Assembly (NCBI GenBank): GCA_047516825.1
Contig: JAKZUA010000195.1
Location: 1 to 21,546, forward strand
Reading direction: 5' to 3'
DNA: 21,546 nucleotides
Source of the DNA: JADFQT01 sp047516825
Lineage (GTDB): Bacteria; Chloroflexota; Dehalococcoidia; Lucifugimonadales; UBA3495
Shown here: one piece after another, positions 16,545 through 21,546 of the stretch
Position numbering within the stretch: position 1 is the stretch's first letter
How the letters are laid out: each line of letters starts with the position of its first letter
Notes under the pieces: model-generated
Databases searched by the model: none
What the model was told of the DNA's origin: nothing
What the model saw: only the letters and a program-made list of their open reading frames with translations
Made by a program: the position numbers and the translations under genes

Positions 16545-18275
16545 ATGGAGATGAAGGACTTTGTTGTCCGCTTCGCCGGGGAAGGCGGACAGGGCGTGGT
16601 AACCTCAGCGGAGGGAATGGCCCAGGCCGCTACTCAGGCGGGATATCACGCGCTAACCTACGCCACCTTCCCTTCCCAGATTCTGGGGGGTCCTACCTGG
16701 ACCCAGGCGCGGATCTCCGATTCGCCCATTCTTAGCCCCGGTGACGACGTGGATGTGCTGGTAGCCTTCAATCGGGAGGCGTATGACAATCATGTAGATG
16801 AGGTGAGGAAAGAGGGCGTCATCATATACAACTCCAACGACTTCGAATTGGAGGGAGACCCCCGTAGCTTCGGATTACCCATTGAAGAGCTGGCCCGGTC
16901 CACCGGAAACACCCGAGCCGCCAACATGGTGGTAATAGGGGCCTTGGCCCACCTGGTCAACATGCCGCAGGAATACCTGGACGAATTCGTCGAAAAGCGG
17001 TTCAGCCGGGGACGGGCCGGGGATGAAGAAATTATCCAATCCAATATCCAGGGCATGGCTCTGGGTCGATCTCATACTGCCGACAGCGGACTTTCCGTGG
17101 GAGATTTGGTTGCCCCGCAGATGCCCGATTACCCGCAGATTATGATTAAGGGCAATGACGCCTTGTCCCTGGGTGCGCGAGCCGCGGGAGTGGATTTTTA
17201 CGTTGGCTACCCCATCTCGCCGGCCACCACAATACTGATATGGATGGAGCACAACTTAATTGGGGAAGGGAAATTCGCCTACCAGGTGAGCTCCGAGATA
17301 GAATCTATTACAGGTATCCTGGGGGCGGGATTCGCCGGCAAGAAGGCAATGACCGCTACCGCCGGACCTGGCTTTTCCCTGATGAGCGAGGGTCTGGGAT
17401 TGGCCTGGATGGCCGAGATACCCCTGGTGGTGGTGGATGTTCAGCGTGGGGGTCCGGCTACCGGTCTGCCCACCAAGACGGAGCAATCGGACCTGCTGGC
17501 CTGCATGTACCCGGCCCACGGCGACGTGAAGATGCCGATTATTGCGGTTGGCACTGTGGAAGAGGCATTTTACGGTGCTATCAAGGCCTTCAACTGGGCG
17601 GAGCGATACCAGGGGCCGGTAATTCTGATGACCGAGATGGCGCTGGCGGAACGGGTGCAGAACATACCCAAACCCGATCTCTCTCAGATTGAATTGGAGG
17701 AGCGGCAAGTCTATCAAGGGAAAAACGGCTACCAACGCTACAGCGGCTCTCAGGCTTCACCCATGCCCCTGCCCGGCAGTCCGGGTGCTTACGTGGCCAA
17801 CGGTAGTGAGCATGACGAGATGGGCGACACCACCCACCTGGCCAGCCGTCACATTCAGATGACCGAGCGGCGATTCGGTAAGCTGAGGCTTTTGGAAGAG
17901 GATGAATTCGAGGAAGATAACACTCAGGAATCGATAGCCCTGTTGCCCTGGGGCGGTTCCAAGGGCTCAGCGTTGGAAGCATACAATGAGCTTCGGCAGC
18001 GGGAGGTTCCCGTGGCCTGGTACTACACCATGTTTCTCAATCCTCTGCCGCCCCGATTGTTGGAGGAGTTGAGAAAGAAGAAACTGGTGATAGTGCCGGA
18101 GCTAAATTACCAGGGTCAGTTCTCCGGTATTCTGAGGTCCCAGGGTGTAAAGGCCGAGTCCATAACCCAATACACCGGACTGCCCTTCAAGGTACGAGAC
18201 CTGGTCGAAAAAATAACGGAAATGGCCGAACCTCGCCGGGCTAAAACTCCCCGGAAGGAGACCGTCGGAGCATGA
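16545..18275 (+). CDS. korA: 2-oxoacid:ferredoxin oxidoreductase, fused gamma-alpha subunit
   Basis: A 576-aa subunit of an enzyme that oxidatively decarboxylates a 2-oxoacid (probably 2-oxoglutarate) to acyl-CoA, reducing ferredoxin. The gamma domain, about residues 1-185, carries FAGEGGQGVVTSAEGMAQAA and LGGPTWTQARIS. The alpha domain from about 200 has GNDALSLGARAAGVDFYVGY, PISPATTI, EIESITGILGAGFAGKKAMT and RGGPATGLPTKTEQSDL. This gamma-alpha fusion is the KorA/VorB-like layout. GGAG lies 8 nt before the ATG. It overlaps korB by 4 nt, so translation is coupled. No ferredoxin delta subunit adjoins, so electrons must leave to a separate ferredoxin. 2-oxoglutarate, rather than pyruvate or branched-chain, specificity is the family default, not proven. 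Confidence 0.92.
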   Translation: MEMKDFVVRFAGEGGQGVVTSAEGMAQAATQAGYHALTYATFPSQILGGPTWTQARISDSPILSPGDDVDVLVAFNREAYDNHVDEVRKEGVIIYNSNDFELEGDPRSFGLPIEELARSTGNTRAANMVVIGALAHLVNMPQEYLDEFVEKRFSRGRAGDEEIIQSNIQGMALGRSHTADSGLSVGDLVAPQMPDYPQIMIKGNDALSLGARAAGVDFYVGYPISPATTILIWMEHNLIGEGKFAYQVSSEIESITGILGAGFAGKKAMTATAGPGFSLMSEGLGLAWMAEIPLVVVDVQRGGPATGLPTKTEQSDLLACMYPAHGDVKMPIIAVGTVEEAFYGAIKAFNWAERYQGPVILMTEMALAERVQNIPKPDLSQIELEERQVYQGKNGYQRYSGSQASPMPLPGSPGAYVANGSEHDEMGDTTHLASRHIQMTERRFGKLRLLEEDEFEEDNTQESIALLPWGGSKGSALEAYNELRQREVPVAWYYTMFLNPLPPRLLEELRKKKLVIVPELNYQGQFSGILRSQGVKAESITQYTGLPFKVRDLVEKITEMAEPRRAKTPRKETVGA

Positions 18276-19138
18276 GCAAGAAGAATCCAGAGTACGACTT
18301 CAAGTGGTGCCCGGGTTGCGGCGACTTTGGAGTCCGGCGGTCCATTGAATCCGCCATGATTAACCGGCTGGAAGAGACTGGCCTGCCAATCGAAAATAAC
18401 GTGGTTGTAGCCGGCATCGGCTGTTCCGGCAATTTGGTGCACCTGCTGGAGGGGTCACAGCCTTACGGATTCCACGGCATTCACGGCCGGACTCTGCCGG
18501 TGGCTATGGGAGTCAAGATGGCCAGGCCGGAATTGAACGTCCTGATAGTTGCGGGTGACGGGGACTTCCTCAGCATCGGCGGCGAGCACATCGCCCCTCA
18601 GGCGGCGCGCAACTTGAACGTTTGCGCGGTGGTAATGGACAATGGTGTCTATGGGCTGACCAAGGGCCAGAGTTCGCCCACCACCAAGCTGGGAGAGATC
18701 ACCAGCTCCACCCCTTATGGCAAGATGGAAGCGGAAGCCGATCCCCTGGGGCTCTACCTCACCCTGGGCGTTTCCTTCATCGCTGCCGGCTTCTCCGGTA
18801 AGCCCCGAGAGTTGACCCAGCTGATTACCCAGGGGATGAACCACGAGGGCTTCGCCATGGTGCACGTTCAATCCCCCTGCACCACGTATAACGACACCTT
18901 CGAAATGCTCAAGGGCAACCCCAAAAAGGGTATTGAGCCCCTCATTTGGGATGTGCCGGAGGACCATGACAAGTCAGACAAGGGGGCGGCCTACACGCTG
19001 TTGCAGCGACGCGGCCTTCCCGTCGGCGTAATCTACGAAGATGAAAACCGTCCTTCGCTGGACGCCAGGATGGATGAAATGCGGGGCCGGGCCAGGCAGA
19101 GGACGACGCAAGAGGCGCTGGATAGCTACGACCTCTAG
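18272..19138 (+). CDS. korB: 2-oxoacid:ferredoxin oxidoreductase, beta subunit
   Basis: A 288-aa thiamine-diphosphate-binding subunit. The TPP/Mg motif begins GDGDFLSIGGEH (residues 95-106) and ends at Asn124 (VVMDNGVYGLTKGQ). Four cysteines at 13, 16 (KWCPGCGDF), 51 (GIGCSGN) and 203 (QSPCTTYN) match the positions that hold the single [4Fe-4S] cluster in two-subunit enzymes. Length is usual for KorB. The ATG overlaps the korA stop in ATGA; AGGAG is 11 nt upstream. A strong terminator follows at 19183-19213. With korA it forms the complete alpha-beta enzyme, serving either an oxidative or a reductive TCA step. Confidence 0.93.
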   Translation: MSKKNPEYDFKWCPGCGDFGVRRSIESAMINRLEETGLPIENNVVVAGIGCSGNLVHLLEGSQPYGFHGIHGRTLPVAMGVKMARPELNVLIVAGDGDFLSIGGEHIAPQAARNLNVCAVVMDNGVYGLTKGQSSPTTKLGEITSSTPYGKMEAEADPLGLYLTLGVSFIAAGFSGKPRELTQLITQGMNHEGFAMVHVQSPCTTYNDTFEMLKGNPKKGIEPLIWDVPEDHDKSDKGAAYTLLQRRGLPVGVIYEDENRPSLDARMDEMRGRARQRTTQEALDSYDL

Positions 19139-19182
19139 CCCGGATCAAAAACTTACCGGGTCCAAAAGTTATATTCCTGGAG

Positions 19183-19213
19183 CACCCCGGCGCATCTGCC
19201 GGGGTGTTGTTTT
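19183..19213 (+). terminator. Intrinsic terminator of korAB
   Basis: CACCCCGGC and GCCGGGGTG form a perfect 9-bp stem with a 6-nt loop, followed by TTGTTTT. It lies 44 nt after the korB stop. Confidence 0.88.
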
Positions 19214-19294
19214 GTGGGAGGGTGTTCAAATAGCTGGATGACTTGTCCGCGTTGGAAGAGAACAACAGGTATTTCGGCAGAACGTTACAGAGCC

Positions 19295-19317
19295 CCTTCT
19301 CCCTTGATGGGAGAAGG
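19295..19317. repeat. Dispersed intergenic hairpin repeat
   Basis: CCTTCTCCC, loop TTGAT, and GGGAGAAGG form a perfect 9-bp palindrome. It is followed by TTGGGATGAGGGTG, a text I recognise as a common intergenic repeat in many bacterial genomes. It may act as a 3' element for the convergent ECF sigma gene. Confidence 0.55.
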
Positions 19318-19328
19318 TTGGGATGAGG

Positions 19329-19392
19329 GTGTTACCGCTCAGTGTGCAACCGGGCACAAAGGTTGCACATAGACCGGGGACATGGGTAACAC
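19329..19392. repeat. Nested inverted repeats resembling an IS terminus
   Basis: The outer arms GTGTTACC (19329-19336) and GGTAACAC (19385-19392) enclose inner arms TGTGCAACC (19343-19351) and GGTTGCACA (19361-19369). Read on the minus strand, GTTACCCATGTCCCCGGT and GCAACCTTTGTGCCCGGT form an imperfect tandem repeat (13 of 18). This recalls the repeated ends of some IS481-like elements; that link is from memory and unverified. The outer arm touches the ECF sigma stop codon. Confidence 0.45.
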
Positions 19393-19937
19393 TACTCCTG
19401 GCCCGGTTTGTCCTGGATTTGCTCGATGTAGGGTTGCAGGTACTTCCGGAGCAGAACCCGCCCCCGATGAAGCCGCGCCTTCAGTGAGGAAACGGAAATC
19501 TCCAGCACCTCGGCGGCCTCTTCATTGCTGAGCCCCTGAACATCCCGCAGAACCACCGGCGTCTTCAGGTTTTCGGGCAGCAGATCCAATCCCCGCTCCA
19601 AATGCTCCCGAAGCTCGCTGTTCAGCGCCAACTTTTCCGGACCGTCGGTAGGGCTGACCAGTAGCGTGTCGTCGTAGCCCGTCTGCGTGAGGAAATTCCT
19701 GGGACGGTCTCGACGGAGCTTCATCAAGGCGGCGTTGACCGCAATTCGGTACAACCAGGTGCTCACTTTGGATTCGCCGCGGAACCTGGAGAAGTTTCGG
19801 TAAGCGGCTAGAAAAGCGTCCTGGGCGGCATCCTCGGCGTCTGCGGTGTTCCCCAAGACCCGGTAAGCCAGGTTATAAACGAAGTCGCCGTACTCCGCTA
19901 CGATTTCTTCAAATTGCTGTTCTACCTGCTGTTCCAT
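19392..19937 (-). CDS. ECF (sigma-24/RpoE-like) RNA polymerase sigma factor
   Basis: A 181-aa alternative sigma factor. Region 2 covers about residues 8-75 (FVYNLAYRVLGNTADAEDAA, QDAFLAAYRNFSRFRGESKV, STWLYRIAVNAALMKLRR). A linker with LTQTGYDD follows. Region 4 covers about 105-165 (LLPENLKTPVVLRDVQGLSN, EEAAEVLEISVSSLKARLHR). Length is normal. The chosen ATG has only a weak GGA upstream; 17 more in-frame codons upstream look non-coding. No anti-sigma gene lies next to it, which is less usual for this class; downstream it meets repeats and the korAB terminator. The regulon and inducing signal cannot be told. Confidence 0.9.
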   Translation of the reverse strand: MEQQVEQQFEEIVAEYGDFVYNLAYRVLGNTADAEDAAQDAFLAAYRNFSRFRGESKVSTWLYRIAVNAALMKLRRDRPRNFLTQTGYDDTLLVSPTDGPEKLALNSELREHLERGLDLLPENLKTPVVLRDVQGLSNEEAAEVLEISVSSLKARLHRGRVLLRKYLQPYIEQIQDKPGQE

Positions 19938-20111
19938 TACTATTCCGGACCCGGCGCTGCTTGCACCGCGCCAGCATTGTGCATCCAAGCTTGCCGGTTT
20001 GTCCAGGGTGCCGATATTCTCCGCTATGCTGAGGGGGTTGAACCAGCAATTGGGGAGGAAAGCGCCCGGGGCTGCCGGCGAATTTTAGCCCGTTGCTGGC
20101 TGGTACCGCCG

Positions 20112-20139
20112 TTGTCTTTAGAAGGCCCGATGCTATAAT
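20112..20139 (+). promoter_or_regulatory. Promoter of lepB
   Basis: TTGTCT (20112-20117), a 16-nt spacer and TATAAT (20134-20139), with TG at 20131-20132 (extended -10). It predicts a leader of about 120 nt. The rest of the region 19938-20265 between the sigma factor and lepB shows no gene or recognised element. Confidence 0.6.
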
Positions 20140-20265
20140 TGAAGTGAGCCACCCTTTTTTGCCAGCGCATTCTGCCAGATAGGCGATCTTACATACCCGG
20201 GCTTGCCGGTTCCACGATTGCGACCGGTACCAGGATTTCCAGCGGGAAGGATTTAGCTGAATCAG

Positions 20266-20841
20266 ATGTCGGGCGTAGCTAGAGAATTTTTAGAAGCTGT
20301 CCTGCTGGCCCTGGTCGTGTTTCTGGTCATTCAAACTAGCGTCCAAAACTTCAAGGTCGATGGGCCCAGCATGAACCCTACCCTGGAGCACGGTCAGTTC
20401 TTGCTGGTAAACAAGGTGGTCTATTTCAAGATCGACCAGGAACGTCTCTCCAGGATAATCCCCTTTTGGCGGGTCAATGATACCCGGGAGAGCTTCGCGG
20501 TCCACCCTCCCGAGCGGGGAGAGGTTATTGTCTTCCACTATCCGGTAGACCCGAAAAGGGATTTCGTAAAGCGAGTGATTGGCGTGCCTGGGGATAGGAT
20601 TTCCATTAGTGAGGGGATGGTTTGGGTCAACGGAGCGGCCATACCAGAACACTATATTTCCGCTCAAGATACCAGCAACATGTCCGAGCGAAGGATGGGT
20701 CGAAAGGAGTATTTTGTCTTGGGAGATAATCGGCCGGGGAGCACCGACTCTCGAAAGGGATGGAATGTGCCGGAGGAGAACATTTTGGGCAAGGTTTGGA
20801 TAGTTTACTGGCCGCTTTCCAGCTGGAATCTGCTCCCCTAG
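20266..20841 (+). CDS. lepB: Type I signal peptidase
   Basis: It cleaves signal peptides from secreted proteins at the outer membrane face. The 191-aa product has one N-terminal transmembrane helix (about 8-25, LEAVLLALVVFLVIQTSV). Catalytic Ser35 lies in VDGPSMNPTLEHG and general base Lys102 in RDFVKRVIGVPGD. Box E is LGDNRPGSTDSR. This is the short SipS-like form typical of Gram-positive and Chloroflexota lineages. The ribosome site is weak: AAGG lies well upstream of the ATG and is better placed for an in-frame CTG 9 nt earlier, so that start is possible. It is monocistronic with its own promoter and convergent with the Rieske gene. It could process sortase substrates, which is an inference only. 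Confidence 0.93.
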   Translation: MSGVAREFLEAVLLALVVFLVIQTSVQNFKVDGPSMNPTLEHGQFLLVNKVVYFKIDQERLSRIIPFWRVNDTRESFAVHPPERGEVIVFHYPVDPKRDFVKRVIGVPGDRISISEGMVWVNGAAIPEHYISAQDTSNMSERRMGRKEYFVLGDNRPGSTDSRKGWNVPEENILGKVWIVYWPLSSWNLLP

Positions 20842-20925
20842 GGTTACCGCCGCTCCCCTACCAGGTTACTCCCCGGCTCAGCTACTCCGGGGGCCAACTT
20901 ATTGGCTGCCGCTCCAGCCCTGCTG

Positions 20926-21249
20926 TCAGCCCTTCGCCGGGCCCACCAGGATATCGGAGCCTTCTATACGAACCTCGAACATTTTCAATGCCACCACCGC
21001 CGGAGGCGTTATCACTTCTCCGCTGGTGACATTAAATATCGCTCCGTGCAGGGGGCACTGAACTTCCTCCCCATCCAGGTCCCCTTCCGAGAGAGAAGCG
21101 TAAGAGTGAGTGCACACGTCATCGCAGGCGTGGATGTTGCCGTCCACGTTTACCAGCAGAATTTCCTCATTGCCTACCCTCACCGGTTTCATGTCACCGG
21201 GGGGAAGCTCACCCACTTCGGCTACTTTCACAAAGTCCGTATCAGCCAA
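20926..21249 (-). CDS. Rieske [2Fe-2S] ferredoxin-like protein
   Basis: A 107-aa soluble Rieske protein. Cluster ligands are Cys46 and His48 (VCTHSYASL) and Cys65 and His68 (VQCPLHGAIF). Upstream, DGNIHACDD and downstream FNVTSGEVITPPA are typical of bacterial Rieske ferredoxins of ring-hydroxylating dioxygenases or of NirD-type proteins. The start is a TTG at 21249 with AAGGAGG 6 nt upstream. No oxygenase subunit is adjacent, so the redox partner is unknown. A donor to one of the oxygenases of this genome is possible but unsupported. It ends 85 nt from the convergent lepB. Confidence 0.9.
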   Translation of the reverse strand: MADTDFVKVAEVGELPPGDMKPVRVGNEEILLVNVDGNIHACDDVCTHSYASLSEGDLDGEEVQCPLHGAIFNVTSGEVITPPAVVALKMFEVRIEGSDILVGPAKG

Positions 21250-21361
21250 GTCTCCCCTCCTTAATCGCTACTAGCGGATTCATTGACGCACCGGGAACAC
21301 CGCGACTAGAAGTCCATTTTGGAGTAGGCCGCCTTGCCCCAGGCCGGGCCGCTGGCTCCCT

Positions 21362-21380
21362 ATTATATGCCATTATTATA
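21362..21380 (-). promoter_or_regulatory. Candidate -10 elements for the Rieske gene
   Basis: Two minus-strand TATAAT hexamers (21375-21380 and 21362-21367), 13 bp apart, lie about 115-130 nt upstream of the TTG start. No clear -35 is seen for either. Confidence 0.4.
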
Positions 21381-21408
21381 AGTCACCGGGGGCGAAGCCA
21401 GGAAATCC

Positions 21409-21546
21409 CAGGGCAATCGCGTCTTATTATCTTTCTTAAATTTGTTTAAAATAGTAATCATCATGACGAAACTAGGGAGGGGTAGTGATGGTTCAGGCAA
21501 CAGGCGCACCCATCGCCGAATACTTCGCGGCGTTGGACGACCCGAG
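21409..21546 (+). mobile_element. Left end of a probable ISAs1-family insertion sequence
   Basis: The likely left terminus is CAGGGCAATCGCGTC at 21409; CAGGG is, from memory, a usual start of ISAs1-family ends. An AT-rich 65-nt leader with base composition unlike its surroundings leads to the transposase start at 21488. The right end lies outside the window, so the element boundary is not proven. Confidence 0.45.
21488..21546 (+). CDS. Probable ISAs1-family transposase, N-terminal fragment (cut by window edge)
   Basis: The first 19 codons read MVQATGAPIAEYFAALDDP, with the next codon beginning AG (Arg or Ser). GGAGG lies 7 nt before the ATG. ISAs1/H-repeat transposases open with a block like 'FAxLxDPR', followed by 'LLDIxxIAICAV', so the match is suggestive. 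The fragment is too short for certainty; another family with a similar N-terminus is possible. The gene continues beyond the window. Confidence 0.5.
   Translation, partial: MVQATGAPIAEYFAALDDP

Overview
The window looks like a chromosomal segment of an uncultured, moderately GC-rich bacterium, most likely Chloroflexota of the Dehalococcoidia/SAR202 type. That placement is an inference. It rests on a LimB-like flavin monooxygenase, an SCP2-type thiolase paired with a DUF35 partner, tandem amidases, DnaG and RpoD of the Chloroflexota kind, and dispersed intergenic repeats with a 'TCATTC(C/T)GA..GAGGAATCT' core. No rRNA, tRNA or CRISPR array was recognised.

Layout. (1) 1-452 has no gene and carries a 187-bp MITE-like element with 11-bp terminal inverted repeats. 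(2) 453-2330 holds a LimB-like flavin monooxygenase (minus) and a divergent VOC/glyoxalase-fold protein (plus). (3) 7713 down to 2431 is one long minus-strand directon behind a TTGACA-17-CACAAT promoter. It encodes a 63-aa AtzG/GatC-like protein, two paralogous amidase-signature hydrolases, a 101-aa unknown protein, an SCP2-type thiolase and a DUF35 Zn-ribbon/OB-fold partner, and ends at an intrinsic terminator. It reads as a catabolic unit linking amide hydrolysis to acyl-CoA metabolism; the substrate is unknown. (4) 8075-10733 is glmU followed by a CorC/CNNM-type protein, with a perfect 14-bp hairpin across the glmU stop codon. (5) 10891-12153 holds a sortase and a tiny four-cysteine protein. 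(6) 12389-15887 is dnaG-rpoD, a macromolecular-synthesis pair. (7) 16234-19213 is korA-korB, a 2-oxoacid:ferredoxin oxidoreductase, behind a long structured leader and closed by a strong terminator. (8) 19290-21546 holds repeats, an ECF sigma factor, signal peptidase I, a Rieske ferredoxin-like protein and, at the right edge, the start of what looks like an ISAs1-family insertion sequence.

The most notable features are not genes. They are the MITE-like element and its deleted relative, several repeats that sit flush against stop codons, the glmU stop-codon hairpin, and a korAB leader in which a terminator-like hairpin precedes a helix that can cover the Shine-Dalgarno sequence. Candidate promoters often carry an extended -10 (TGnTAnnAT). 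Starts were reassigned for many genes to the codon with the best-placed Shine-Dalgarno, including TTG (CorC, Rieske) and GTG (70-aa protein).
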